Source: Oleiphilaceae bacterium (GTDB lineage: Bacteria; Pseudomonadota; Gammaproteobacteria; Pseudomonadales; Oleiphilaceae). Taken from it: a stretch of 64,000 nucleotides of DNA. The position numbers and the translations under genes are program-made. The stretch spans positions 62,001-126,000 of the forward strand of contig JAGXLV010000001.1 in NCBI GenBank assembly GCA_018334495.1, written 5' to 3'. The notes below the pieces were generated by a model, which saw only the letters and a list, made by a program, of their open reading frames with translations, had not been told where the DNA came from and did not search any database. Shown here one piece after another: positions 54,458 to 63,519 of the stretch (position 1 is the stretch's first letter; each line of letters opens with the position of its first letter).

Positions 54458-56641
54458 TTGCCCAGTCTTATCTTTTTTGTAACCTGCCCCAAAAGCCTTG
54501 AGTATCTGTTGGCGGACGAACTGGCCGGGTTCGGTTTGGAGTTGCTGCGCAATGCCCCCGCCGGAGCCTGGGTGCAGGGCACACTTGAAGCCGGCTACAG
54601 AGCTTGTTTGTGGTCGCGCCTGGCCAATCGGGTCATTCTGCATCTGGCCGACGTTGAGGCGACCAGTGACGAACAGCTTTATGAGGGGGTTAAGTCGATC
54701 GACTGGCCCGGGCACCTGAGGGCTACAGGCTGTTTCAAGGTTGCTTTTGTGGGCCAGAGTGATGCGATTCGCAACACACAGTACGGTGCCCAGAGAGTAA
54801 AGGACGCGGTGGTGGATCGACTTCGACTCGAAGACGGCACACGACCCTCCGTCGACACGGATAACCCGGATATTACGGTGTCGGCCCGACTGCATCGGGG
54901 CCGGTTGCAGGTAGGCGTCGACCTGAGTGGCGACAGTCTTCACAAACGCGGCTATCGCACCGAGAAAGGTGCTGCGCCCTTGAAAGAAAACCTGGCCGCC
55001 GCACTTCTTTTGCGCGCGGGCTGGCCGGAGATCGCGGCGGCCGGCGGCGATTTTGTCGACCCCATGTGCGGCTCCGGCACTCTGCTGATCGAAGCGGCGC
55101 TGATGGCAATGGATCAGGCCCCCGGGCTTCAGCGCGAACAGTTTGGTTTCACCCGTTGGCAGGGCCATCAGCCAGAACTTTGGGCAACGCTGCTGGAAGA
55201 AGCCACAAACAGGGCACAACTGGGCCGTGCCGGTAACAAAAGCGGCTTCTCGGGCTACGATGAGGATGCGGCTGTCATCAATACCGCCAAGCGCAATATC
55301 CAGCGCATTGACCTTGCGGAACGGGTGCAGGTGGAATGCCGGAAATTGAGCGATTTTGCCAGGCAATCGACCTGGGCAGACCAAGGGCTGGTGTTGACCA
55401 ACCCGCCCTACGGCGAGCGTCTGAGTGAACGCAAACTGTTGACCGGACTTTATCAACTGCTTGGCGAACAGGTTAAACTCCATTTGCCCGGTTGGCGCCT
55501 GGGTGTCTTTACCGGGGCGCCGGAAGTCGGTCACGCCATTGGCCTGCGCAGCTATAAACAGTACAAAATGTTCAACGGCAAGTTGCCCGCTCAACTTCTG
55601 CTGTTCAATGTGGATGAGGCCAGTGTCACGCGTTCCAAGGCCGTCAGGGACCCGGACGCAGTGCCTGACGTGCATCCCCGGGTATTTAATCGGGAAAGGG
55701 CTGAAATGCTCGGCAACCGCCTGCGCAAGAACCGTAAAAGCCTGGGCCAGTGGGCGCGGAAAAACGGTATTGAGTGTTATCGGCTGTACGATGCCGACAT
55801 TCCTGAATTTGCCCTGGCGGTGGATATTTACGGTGACCAGGTGCACGTTCAGGAATACGCGCCGCCCAAAACCGTTGACGCGCGCTCGGCACGGGAGCGT
55901 TTGGCAGAGGCCATGTCAGTGATTCCCCAGGCGTTGGACATAGACAACAGCGCCATGGTCTGCAAGCAGCGCCAGCGCCAGGCCGGCACTGCCCAGTATG
56001 AGAAACAGGCCATGACAGGGGACTTTTTTACCGTCGAGGAACATGGCTGTCGCCTGAAGGTGAATCTGAAAGACTACCTGGATACCGGGCTCTTTCTGGA
56101 CCATCGTCCGGTGCGTCGTTGGCTTCAGGAACACGCCGGCGGCAAGCGTTTTCTTAACCTGTTCTGTTATACCGCGGCGGCCAGCGTGCATGCGGTGGCG
56201 GGGGGCGCCGCCTCGTCACTCAGCCTGGACATGTCGAATACCTACGTGAAATGGGCCCGGGATAACCTGGCGCTAAACAAGGCCGACGCCAGAGTGCACA
56301 AGGTCGAACAGGTGGATTGCCTGGAGTGGCTGGCGGCCGGTCCCCGGTCGGGCGAGACCTTTGACCTGATTTTCATGGACCCGCCGACCTTCTCCAATTC
56401 CGCTCGAATGGAAGGCGTGCTGGATATCCAGCGGGACCACCGGCAGCTAGTGGAGCAGGCCATGACCCTGCTGGCTCCCGGGGGCTTGTTGATCTTCTCG
56501 AGCAATTTCCGTCGTTTCAAGCTCGACAACAGCCTGGAAGCGCAGTTCCAGGTCGAGGAAATCTCAAAGCAGACCCTGGACCGGGATTTTCAGCGCAATC
56601 CGCGCATCCATCGCTGTTGGCATATCCGGCACTCAGGCTAA
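54458..56641 (+). CDS. rlmL: Bifunctional 23S rRNA methyltransferase RlmKL
   Basis: Fused enzyme that methylates 23S rRNA at G2445 (N2, RlmL half) and G2069 (N7, RlmK half) during 50S assembly. The 727 residues hold a THUMP domain (about 45-155), a first methyltransferase with FVDPMCGSGTLLIEAAL near 200 and TNPPYGERL near 315, and a second Rossmann domain with FLNLFCYTAAASVHAV near 565 and FMDPPTFSNS near 640. E. coli RlmKL has 702 residues. The start is TTG at 54458 with GGAG seven bases upstream. Its stop overlaps the convergent gene by 4 bp. Confidence 0.97.
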   Translation: MPSLIFFVTCPKSLEYLLADELAGFGLELLRNAPAGAWVQGTLEAGYRACLWSRLANRVILHLADVEATSDEQLYEGVKSIDWPGHLRATGCFKVAFVGQSDAIRNTQYGAQRVKDAVVDRLRLEDGTRPSVDTDNPDITVSARLHRGRLQVGVDLSGDSLHKRGYRTEKGAAPLKENLAAALLLRAGWPEIAAAGGDFVDPMCGSGTLLIEAALMAMDQAPGLQREQFGFTRWQGHQPELWATLLEEATNRAQLGRAGNKSGFSGYDEDAAVINTAKRNIQRIDLAERVQVECRKLSDFARQSTWADQGLVLTNPPYGERLSERKLLTGLYQLLGEQVKLHLPGWRLGVFTGAPEVGHAIGLRSYKQYKMFNGKLPAQLLLFNVDEASVTRSKAVRDPDAVPDVHPRVFNRERAEMLGNRLRKNRKSLGQWARKNGIECYRLYDADIPEFALAVDIYGDQVHVQEYAPPKTVDARSARERLAEAMSVIPQALDIDNSAMVCKQRQRQAGTAQYEKQAMTGDFFTVEEHGCRLKVNLKDYLDTGLFLDHRPVRRWLQEHAGGKRFLNLFCYTAAASVHAVAGGAASSLSLDMSNTYVKWARDNLALNKADARVHKVEQVDCLEWLAAGPRSGETFDLIFMDPPTFSNSARMEGVLDIQRDHRQLVEQAMTLLAPGGLLIFSSNFRRFKLDNSLEAQFQVEEISKQTLDRDFQRNPRIHRCWHIRHSG

Positions 56642-57165
56642 TCAGCTTCGCCGGCGTCGTCGTCTGGCTGAGCCGGGTCGAGGACGCCGGCCTGGTTCGC
56701 CAGAATGAGCATCGCGTAAACGCCGGTTTCCGGGAGTCTGGGGTCCAGGCCTTCCTGGAAGATCAGGCTTTGACGCGCATCTTCCAGAGCTTCCCGGTCC
56801 AGATCGGTGATCAGTGCCGCGAGGGGCGCTATTTCGAACGGCTGCTCCATGCCGACCGCGTCGAAGATCATTTCCAGCAAGTCCTGATCCGGGTCCAGGC
56901 CGTCCACGAAAACAGTCTGGTCGGGCAAGTCTTCGTGCAGGTCCCGGGCCAGTTCCACCAGTGGCACACCCTGCTCACGGAGGTAGCGGGTGTCCACGTC
57001 AGCCGGGTCGCTGTCCTCTGGCAGCCAGTCCTCATCCGGCTCGATAACCACAACTTTCATCCGCCCGTCCTCAAGGGACCAGGCCATGGCGATGGGGAAA
57101 ATGCCTTCGTCGGACTCGGCATATTCAATGTCGAGAAAACGTGGAACGGGGATGGAATAGCCCAA
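56638..57165 (-). CDS. Acidic protein of unknown function, weakly exonuclease-like
   Basis: A 175-residue, strongly acidic protein I do not recognise with certainty. It starts MGYSIPVPRFLDIEYAESDE and has FPIAMAWSLEDG, VFVDGLDPDQDLLEMIFDAVG and a C-terminal DPAQPDDDAGEAD. The D-x-E in FLDIE followed later by D-x-x-x-D-L-L resembles motifs I and II of DEDD-type 3'-5' exonucleases, but the third motif with a His/Tyr and Asp is not clear, so an inactive or very distant relative is possible. The start is TTG at 57165 with AGGAG seven bases upstream. It converges on rlmKL with a 4-bp overlap and diverges from the M18 peptidase gene. Confidence 0.7.
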   Translation of the reverse strand: MGYSIPVPRFLDIEYAESDEGIFPIAMAWSLEDGRMKVVVIEPDEDWLPEDSDPADVDTRYLREQGVPLVELARDLHEDLPDQTVFVDGLDPDQDLLEMIFDAVGMEQPFEIAPLAALITDLDREALEDARQSLIFQEGLDPRLPETGVYAMLILANQAGVLDPAQPDDDAGEAD

Positions 57166-57256
57166 TGGTGGCTCCTGTGGCGATTGATGAAGGGGGTTAC
57201 CTGCGGCATCATGCCATACTGTTCATTTTATTATCAGCCGTTAACAAAGAGAGACC

Positions 57257-58555
57257 ATGGAACACGCCGAGTTTAATAACGACCTGCTTGAATTTCTGTC
57301 CCGCTCGCCGACGCCCTGGCACGCGGTCCGCAATATGACGGATAAACTGGATGCGGCCGGTTTCACCGCCCTGGATGAGCGTGACGAATGGCACCTGGAG
57401 CCGGGCTGTGGCTATTACACAGTGCGCAATGGCTCCGCACTGGTGGCCTTTCAGACCGGCCACCGTGACCCTGGTGACGCCGGAATCCGCATGGTCGGAG
57501 CACACACCGACAGCCCCTGTCTCAAGGTCAAGCCGAACCCGGAGCTGCGCCGCAACGGCTGCCTTGCGCTCGGCGTCGAAGTCTATGGCGGCGCTTTGCT
57601 GAACCCCTGGTTTGACCGCGATCTTTCACTGGCCGGGCGGGTCACTTATCGAAATGAGGCGGGCAAAGTGCTGGATACGCTGGTGGACTTTCATAAAGCC
57701 ATCGCCTTCATTCCCAGTCTGGCGATCCATCTCGACCGGGAAGCCAACAACAACCGGTCCATCAATAAACAGACGGATTTGCCGCCGGTACTCATGCAGA
57801 TGGAGGAGGGCGAAGAAACAAATTTTCACGGTCTCCTCAAGACTCAGATCGAGATTGACAATCCGGCTGCCGGCATTGAAAAAATCCTCGCCTATGAGCT
57901 CAATTTTTACGACAGCCAAACGGCCTCTGTGGTGGGCCTGAATGACGAATTTATCGCCTCCGCCCGGCTGGATAACCTGTTAAGTTGTCATATCGGCCTG
58001 CAGGCACTGCTTGACGCCTCCGGCCAGGAACCGGCGCTGCTGGTGTGCAATGACCACGAAGAGGTCGGCAGCGTATCAGCAGAAGGCGCCCAAGGCCCTT
58101 TCCTCGCCTCCGTTCTGGATCGCTGGTGCGGCACGGAGAAGCGCAATCGGGTCATCGCCCGATCCATGATGATTTCCGCCGACAACGCCCACGGCATACA
58201 TCCCAACTATGCCGACCGGCATGACGAAAATCACGGCCCGCTGCTGAACAAGGGCCCGGTGATCAAAGTCAATCATAACCAGCGTTATGCCACCAATAGC
58301 CGTTCGGCGGCACTTTACCGCCACATCAGCGATGAGCTGGGCCTGGCAAGCCAGACCTTTGTTGTGCGCAGCGACATGGGTTGCGGCAGCACCATTGGTC
58401 CTCTCACGGCTGCCAACCTGGGCATTACCACCCTCGATATTGGCGTTGCCCAGTGGGGCATGCATTCGATCCGTGAGATAGCCGGCGCAGACGATGGCCA
58501 TACCCTCTACCGGGTGTTGCGTCAATTCATGCAGTACCCGCACCTTAGCGACTGA
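57257..58555 (+). CDS. apeB: M18 family aminopeptidase (aspartyl aminopeptidase type)
   Basis: Two-zinc cytosolic aminopeptidase, 432 residues, of the type that removes N-terminal acidic residues. Metal and catalytic motifs: GAHTDSPCLKVKPNPE (His and Asp, about 80), NDHEEVGSVSAEGAQGPF (Glu-Glu, about 263), SADNAHGIHPNYADRHD (Asp, about 315) and a C-terminal region near DIGVAQWGMHSIRE (His). AGAGAG precedes the ATG. Its neighbours give no clue to a specific pathway. A weak hairpin AAGCC/GGCTT at 58693-58706 may terminate it. Confidence 0.95.
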   Translation: MEHAEFNNDLLEFLSRSPTPWHAVRNMTDKLDAAGFTALDERDEWHLEPGCGYYTVRNGSALVAFQTGHRDPGDAGIRMVGAHTDSPCLKVKPNPELRRNGCLALGVEVYGGALLNPWFDRDLSLAGRVTYRNEAGKVLDTLVDFHKAIAFIPSLAIHLDREANNNRSINKQTDLPPVLMQMEEGEETNFHGLLKTQIEIDNPAAGIEKILAYELNFYDSQTASVVGLNDEFIASARLDNLLSCHIGLQALLDASGQEPALLVCNDHEEVGSVSAEGAQGPFLASVLDRWCGTEKRNRVIARSMMISADNAHGIHPNYADRHDENHGPLLNKGPVIKVNHNQRYATNSRSAALYRHISDELGLASQTFVVRSDMGCGSTIGPLTAANLGITTLDIGVAQWGMHSIREIAGADDGHTLYRVLRQFMQYPHLSD

Positions 58556-58749
58556 TACCAGCGCAAATTGCATCCTCCGGGCACAGGCACCTTGAGCCGG
58601 AATGTGCATGGCCCGGCTATCCGGCAATGAAGCGCGGCGGAGCGGGCGCGACCGGTTGGGAGACAGTGCCTTACATTAATTAACCACCTCAAAAGCCTTA
58701 TTGGCTTAAAATGATAAAATAATGTCACCCGAGGCAAGTCCTACGTGGT

Positions 58750-60609
58750 GTGTCCGATGTCACCCCGGGGCCTTCCCCGACGTATAACGCGGGCATGATC
58801 CAAATCGTTTCGTCGTTCAATGCAGTAGGCAGTTCTATTATTACCAATAACCTCAAAAGTCGTCTTGTGCTGCTTTTTGGCAGTCTGACCGTGGCATTGA
58901 CAGTCATAATTGTCGCCTTTACATCGTCGATCGCTACCAGGGAACTCAGTGAAAGAGTCGGTCTGAAGTTGCAGGAGGCTTCGTTGCAGCTGCGCGACAA
59001 GGTGGAGATCCAGATCGCGGAGCGCTACACAGATCTTGCTATCGCGGCGAAGATGGCGGTGTCACTTGTTGAAAAACGCAGCTACGCCGAAATGACCGGA
59101 ATTATCGAAGAGATGAAAGCCGGCCTCAGCGATTACGCCTGGATCGGCTTTGTTTCGCTGTCCGGGGAGGTCAAAGCCAGCACCGGCGACCTGCTACTCG
59201 GCGCGGACGTCTCGGCCCAGCCGTGGTTTCAGGAAGCTTTGGAGGGGCCCTACCTGGGGGATATACACAAGGCGCTGTTGCTGGAAAAACTGATCAATCC
59301 CGAGGGCGAGGAACCGCTGCGTTTTATCGACGTTTCCGTTCCGTTGCTCGATTCGGAAGCCCAGATGCTAGGGGTCATGGGCGCTCACCTGGATCTGCGA
59401 TGGGTTCAGGAGATGCGGCGTTCGCTTCTCGACGGGCTGCGAAATCGCCTCGACGTTGATCTTTTGATCGCCAATGCCGAGGGCGAGCTTATTCTCGGGC
59501 CAGAGCGCCTGAAATCGTCGGACTTTTTGAGCAGCATATTAAAGGGCGCTGCCAATGACGGGTCGGGCTATGTCAAAGCCGCTTTGCCTGACGGTACCGA
59601 GCAATTGGTGGGCTACAGCCAATTAAGGCAAGACAGCCGTTACGACAATCTGGACTGGACAGTCATGGTCTACCAACCTGCAACCAGCGCTTTTACCCCG
59701 GTGGTGGATTTGCGTAATGCCATTATACTGGCGGGCATCGGCACGGCGGTTTTTTTCTGTCTGCTTGCCTGGCTTGCGGCGCACCGTGTTACCCGACCGC
59801 TCCTGAAACTCGCCAGGGAAGCCAAGGCGCTGAACCAGGGCCGATTGCGGAAATCCATAACGCTTCGCAGGGATTTTGCCGAGGTCGAAACTCTGACCCG
59901 TGCCCTGAGAAGCCTTGTTGATGGTCTCATGGCAAAGGAAACCGAGTTGACCAGCCTCAATGCCAGCCTTGAGCGGCGCGTTGACGCGCGTACTCTTGAA
60001 CTGGAATCGGTTAACAGTGCATTAATGGAGGAGATGCAGTTACGGGAGAATCTTTACAAGGAGCGTGAAGACCTCATAACAAAGCTCGAACACAGCGCCA
60101 ATACCGACTGGCTGACAGGCGTCGGCAACCGCCGTTATTTGTTTGAGGCTGGCGAACTGGCCCTCAAAAGAGCTATCCGCCATAAGCGGTCGCTGTCATT
60201 GTTGATATTCGACGTTGATCATTTTAAGACGATCAACGACAGCCATGGCCACGGTGCAGGTGATGAGGCGCTGCGCCACCTGATGAGGCTGGCGCGAGAG
60301 GCCCTCCGGGACATCGACCTTCTTGCCAGGATTGGGGGAGAAGAGTTTGTCGCGGTGCTCGAAGATGCGGATGAATCCCAGGCCGCGAAAGTGGCGGAGC
60401 GGCTGCGTCTGTCGGTGGCTTCGTCACCACTTGATACCCATGGCCGGCGAATCGGGATGACGGTCAGTGTTGGCGTGGCGACCATGGTGGACTGTCAGGC
60501 CCGCAATCTTGAGGTGCTGCTGGCGCAAGCTGACAAAGCGCTTTATGAGGCCAAGCAGTCTGGCCGCAATCGCGTGGTTCAGGTTTCGAGGTGTTCTGGC
60601 GATGCCTGA
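58750..60609 (+). CDS. Membrane-bound diguanylate cyclase with sensor domain
   Basis: Cyclic di-GMP synthase, 619 residues. A membrane helix at about 40-62 leads to a periplasmic sensor domain (about 65-320, dCache/PDC-like, with DISVPLLDSEAQMLGVMGAH-type core). A second helix (about 323-345), a HAMP-like linker (TRPLLKLAREAKALNQGRLRK), a coiled coil (about 395-440) and the GGDEF domain (about 445-619) follow. The active-site motif is GGEEF (in LARIGGEEFVAVLED). The inhibitory I-site R-x-x-D (RDID) lies five residues before it, so product feedback is likely. The start codon is GTG at 58750, with ATG 58795 as alternative. No EAL domain. Ligand unknown. Confidence 0.9.
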   Translation: MSDVTPGPSPTYNAGMIQIVSSFNAVGSSIITNNLKSRLVLLFGSLTVALTVIIVAFTSSIATRELSERVGLKLQEASLQLRDKVEIQIAERYTDLAIAAKMAVSLVEKRSYAEMTGIIEEMKAGLSDYAWIGFVSLSGEVKASTGDLLLGADVSAQPWFQEALEGPYLGDIHKALLLEKLINPEGEEPLRFIDVSVPLLDSEAQMLGVMGAHLDLRWVQEMRRSLLDGLRNRLDVDLLIANAEGELILGPERLKSSDFLSSILKGAANDGSGYVKAALPDGTEQLVGYSQLRQDSRYDNLDWTVMVYQPATSAFTPVVDLRNAIILAGIGTAVFFCLLAWLAAHRVTRPLLKLAREAKALNQGRLRKSITLRRDFAEVETLTRALRSLVDGLMAKETELTSLNASLERRVDARTLELESVNSALMEEMQLRENLYKEREDLITKLEHSANTDWLTGVGNRRYLFEAGELALKRAIRHKRSLSLLIFDVDHFKTINDSHGHGAGDEALRHLMRLAREALRDIDLLARIGGEEFVAVLEDADESQAAKVAERLRLSVASSPLDTHGRRIGMTVSVGVATMVDCQARNLEVLLAQADKALYEAKQSGRNRVVQVSRCSGDA

Positions 60610-60796
60610 CACCCGAAATGCCTATTTCGGCCGGACTAAAGCCGCAATAAGCTTTTTCTCTTTCTTGCGCAATGCAAAACCGCTAGCCTCAGAATAATAC
60701 CCGGGAAGCATGGCAATCGATCGCTGGAATTCAGGGAAGCCTGAACCTTTGTATTACTTTCGGGTTCCGGGTTCCGGATTTCTGAGCAGCATAAAA

Positions 60797-60822
60797 AAAG
60801 CCGCTAAAAGTAGCGGCTTTTT
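60797..60822. terminator. Terminator near tRNA-Asn copy 2
   Basis: The 7-bp stem GCCGCTA/TAGCGGC with an AAAG loop (60800-60806 and 60811-60817) is flanked by A7 on the left and T5 on the right. It can terminate tRNA-Asn on the minus strand and, weakly, transcription from the GGDEF gene on the plus strand. Confidence 0.8.
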
Positions 60823-60831
60823 CAGAAGAAG

Positions 60832-60907
60832 TGGCTCCCCGAGCTGGGCTCGAACCAGCGACAAACGGATTAACAGTCCGTTGCTCTACCAACTGAGCTA
60901 TCGGGGA
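60832..60907 (-). tRNA. tRNA-Asn (anticodon GTT), copy 2
   Basis: Identical over all 76 nt to the tRNA at 47426-47501, with encoded CCA. Its flanks differ apart from a few adjacent bases, so it is a separate locus rather than a local tandem copy. It too is followed by a GCCGCT-stem terminator. Confidence 0.98.
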
Positions 60908-60967
60908 ACAGCATCGTTGAGGCCGGCATGTTAGGGAGTTTGGGCTCCGTGGTCAAGAGGCAGACCC

Positions 60968-62068
60968 ATGAAATTATCAGCAGGGACAAAGGACTTGATG
61001 ACGGAAGCCAATCATGAACGTATATCCCCCCAACAAGGGCAGCCATTGACGGCCGCCGGATTAACGACCGCGGGCTTCAGACAGGCCCCGCATCCGTTGC
61101 CTTCGGGCAGCCCCCATCGCGCCCTGAATTACGAGCCTCCTGTCTGGCTTCGCAACGGCCATTTACAGTCGATCTGGCCGGCACTGTTCCGTCAGGTGTC
61201 CTTAACAACGCCGGAAACGGAAATCATTGCCACGGACGATGATGACGAGTTGCATCTCGACTGGTATCGCCAGGGCAGCGACAGACTGGCAATTTTATCT
61301 CACGGTCTTGAGGGTAACAGTCGTCGGCCTTATATCAGGGGTCTGGCGCGAGCCCTGTTGCGTGACGGGTGGGATGTGCTGGCCTGGAATTATCGCTCCT
61401 GCGGTGGCGTCATGAATCATCAACCCGTGTTTTACCACAGCGGCGCGACAGGGGATCTGTCGCAGGTGGTTCGTCACGGCCTGGAGCAGGGTTACCGTTC
61501 GCTCGCCCTGTCGGGTTTCAGCATGGGGGGTAATCTTAGTCTTCTGTATCTGGCGGAACAGGGAGAAGCCGTGGACTCCAGAATTGCCGGCGCGGTTACC
61601 TTCTCTGTGCCCTGTGACCTGGCAGGGGGTGCCCGAGTGCTGGCGCGCCCCAGCCGGCGGATTTATATGAAGCGGTTTCTCAGGGATCTGGAAACAAAGA
61701 TGACCATTAAGGCCGGTCTTTTCCCGGAGTTGATCACGGTGGCAGGCTTTGGCGACATCCGCAGTTTCAAGGAGTTTGATGACCGTTATACCGCGCCCCT
61801 TCACGGCTTCCGGGATGCGGAAGACTATTGGGCCCGATGCTCGGCTGTGTTCCGGTTGCGGGATATTCGTGTGCCCGCCTTGATGGTCAACGCCCTGGAC
61901 GATCCCTTTCTCTCAGAGCAATGCTTTCCTGCAAAAGACCTGTTGGGCGACCACGTCACCCTGGAGACGCTCCGGTGGGGAGGGCACGTCGGTTTTGTGG
62001 AGAGCGCGTCCGACGGATATTACTGGTCAGAACGACGCGCCACCGCCTTCTTCCGTCAGTTTTACTGA
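60968..62068 (+). CDS. YheT-like alpha/beta hydrolase
   Basis: The 366-residue hydrolase is similar to E. coli YheT, a putative carboxylesterase/lipase of unknown substrate. The catalytic triad is visible: Ser in LSGFSMGGNLSLLY (near residue 188), Asp in NALDDPFLSE (near 310) and His in GGHVGFVE (near 340). The family N-terminus YEPPVWLRNGHLQSIWPAL (about 53-71) is conserved, and the oxyanion motif SHGLEGNSRRPYIRG follows. The first 45 residues are low in conserved features. An alternative start is the ATG at 60998. GAGG precedes the ATG used. It converges on tesA with a 7-bp overlap. Confidence 0.93.
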   Translation: MKLSAGTKDLMTEANHERISPQQGQPLTAAGLTTAGFRQAPHPLPSGSPHRALNYEPPVWLRNGHLQSIWPALFRQVSLTTPETEIIATDDDDELHLDWYRQGSDRLAILSHGLEGNSRRPYIRGLARALLRDGWDVLAWNYRSCGGVMNHQPVFYHSGATGDLSQVVRHGLEQGYRSLALSGFSMGGNLSLLYLAEQGEAVDSRIAGAVTFSVPCDLAGGARVLARPSRRIYMKRFLRDLETKMTIKAGLFPELITVAGFGDIRSFKEFDDRYTAPLHGFRDAEDYWARCSAVFRLRDIRVPALMVNALDDPFLSEQCFPAKDLLGDHVTLETLRWGGHVGFVESASDGYYWSERRATAFFRQFY

Positions 62069-62745
62069 GCGCTAGAATTTGCCATGCTTTTTGCTTCGGT
62101 ACTGATGAGCAACTTGAGATGGGGCCAGACGTTATCCAGCAGTTGCTCCTGGGCCTCGGCAGTGGGGTGTATGCCGTCGGATTGCATCAATTCCTCGCGA
62201 TTGTAAATGTCCTGCAAAAAGAAGGGCACCAGAGCGACCGAATAGGTTTCCGCCAGGTCGGCATAGAGGTTGGCGAAAGCCTCTGTATAAGGTTTGCCGT
62301 AATTGGGCGGTATTTGCATGCCCACCAGGAGGACTTGGGCGCCGGCCTGTTTTGAGTGCTGGATCATGTCCGCCAGATTGTCCTTGATCACACTCGGTGG
62401 AAATCCCCGAAGACCGTCATTGCCACCCAGTTCAATCACAACAATCTCCGGCTCGTGGCGTTCCAGGAGGTCCGGCAGGCGTCGCACACCGCCATCGGTG
62501 GTCTCGCCGCTGATGCTGGCGTTCTTGACCTGCCAGGATTGCCAGCCACGCTTGTCGAGCCGCTCATCGAGGCGAGCGACCCAGGCACGCTCGGTCTCGA
62601 CGCCGTAAGCGGCGCTCAGGCTGTCGCCCATGATCAGGATAGTGCCGGAAACAGTGCCGGAACTTCCCCAGGTGGCGGCACTCAAAGCCAGCAATGTCAG
62701 GAAAACAGTTGATCTGACTGACGCAATTACCGTATTGATAGGCAT
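62062..62745 (-). CDS. tesA: Periplasmic SGNH lysophospholipase/thioesterase TesA
   Basis: Thioesterase I / protease I / lysophospholipase L1 type enzyme secreted to the periplasm. From the ATG at 62745 it has 227 residues. A signal peptide (about 1-27: VRSTVFLTLLALSAATWG) precedes the SGNH hydrolase domain: block I MGDSLSAAYG (Ser42), GGNDGLRG and the C-terminal SDGIHPT catalytic Asp-His. An earlier in-frame ATG at 62787 would overlap the divergent ABC ATPase gene, so the shorter start is preferred. The divergent pairing with the ybbA-ybbP type ABC genes matches E. coli (tesA-ybbA-ybbP). Confidence 0.94.
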   Translation of the reverse strand: MPINTVIASVRSTVFLTLLALSAATWGSSGTVSGTILIMGDSLSAAYGVETERAWVARLDERLDKRGWQSWQVKNASISGETTDGGVRRLPDLLERHEPEIVVIELGGNDGLRGFPPSVIKDNLADMIQHSKQAGAQVLLVGMQIPPNYGKPYTEAFANLYADLAETYSVALVPFFLQDIYNREELMQSDGIHPTAEAQEQLLDNVWPHLKLLISTEAKSMANSSAQ

Positions 62746-62778
62746 CTTTGTAATTAAACAATCCTTGCAGGAGTGAGC

Positions 62779-63519
62779 GTGAATCAAGCATCGCCGGAGT
62801 CCCAGTTTTCACCGCAGAGCATCGTTATGCTGCGGGCCAGCAATCTCAGCCACCGGGTCGATCTGGGGAATGATACGCTAACAATCTTGCAGGGGGTCAA
62901 TCTTGAAATCAAGCGCTCCGAGTCCGTGGCCATTGTGGGCCGCTCCGGTTCAGGCAAAACCACGCTGTTGGGTCTGTTGGCGGGATTGGATGTTCCCACC
63001 GAGGGTGTGGTGGAACTCGATGGTGCCAGGATCAGTGAGCTCAGCGAGGACGACCGGGCCCGCATGCGCGCCCAGAGAGTCGGGTTTATTTTTCAGTCAT
63101 TCCAGCTTTTGCCGGCCCTGACCGCCCTGGAAAACGTGATGCTGCCCCTGGAACTGGGCGATCACAAAGCGCCGGGAGCGAAAGCCCGGGAACTGCTGGA
63201 ACGCGTCGGCCTGGGCGATCGCCTGCGCCACACGCCCCGGCAACTGTCCGGGGGTGAGCAACAACGGGTGGCCATTGCCAGGGCATTTGCCGCCGATCCT
63301 ATCGTCCTGTTTGCTGATGAGCCTACCGGAAACCTGGACAACCAGACCGGTGAAACCATCTCCGATCTGTTGATGGCCCTGAACCGGGAGCAGGGCACGA
63401 CGCTGGTTATGGTGACGCATGATGAACCCCTGGCAGCACGCTGTCAGCGCCAGTTCAATATTGATGCCGGCCGGGTGTCGGAGGCGGACCAGGCGGCGGT
63501 GGAGGAGCTCACGCGATGA
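62779..63519 (+). CDS. ABC transporter ATP-binding protein (YbbA/LolD family)
   Basis: The 246-residue ATPase is most like YbbA, paired with a large permease of the YbbP/MacB-like group; E. coli YbbAP sits in the same place beside tesA. Walker A GRSGSGKTTLL (about 55-65), LSGGEQQR signature and Walker B FADEPTGNL are intact. I chose GTG 62779 because AGGAG lies five bases upstream; GTG 62773 would leave no spacing. It overlaps the permease start by 4 bp (ATGA). Substrate unknown; a role in lipid or lysophospholipid handling near TesA is only a neighbourhood guess. Confidence 0.88.
   Translation: MNQASPESQFSPQSIVMLRASNLSHRVDLGNDTLTILQGVNLEIKRSESVAIVGRSGSGKTTLLGLLAGLDVPTEGVVELDGARISELSEDDRARMRAQRVGFIFQSFQLLPALTALENVMLPLELGDHKAPGAKARELLERVGLGDRLRHTPRQLSGGEQQRVAIARAFAADPIVLFADEPTGNLDNQTGETISDLLMALNREQGTTLVMVTHDEPLAARCQRQFNIDAGRVSEADQAAVEELTR

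Noticed and set aside
54404-55846. 480-residue minus-strand frame opposite rlmKL
   Set aside because: Antisense shadow of a well-supported methylase.
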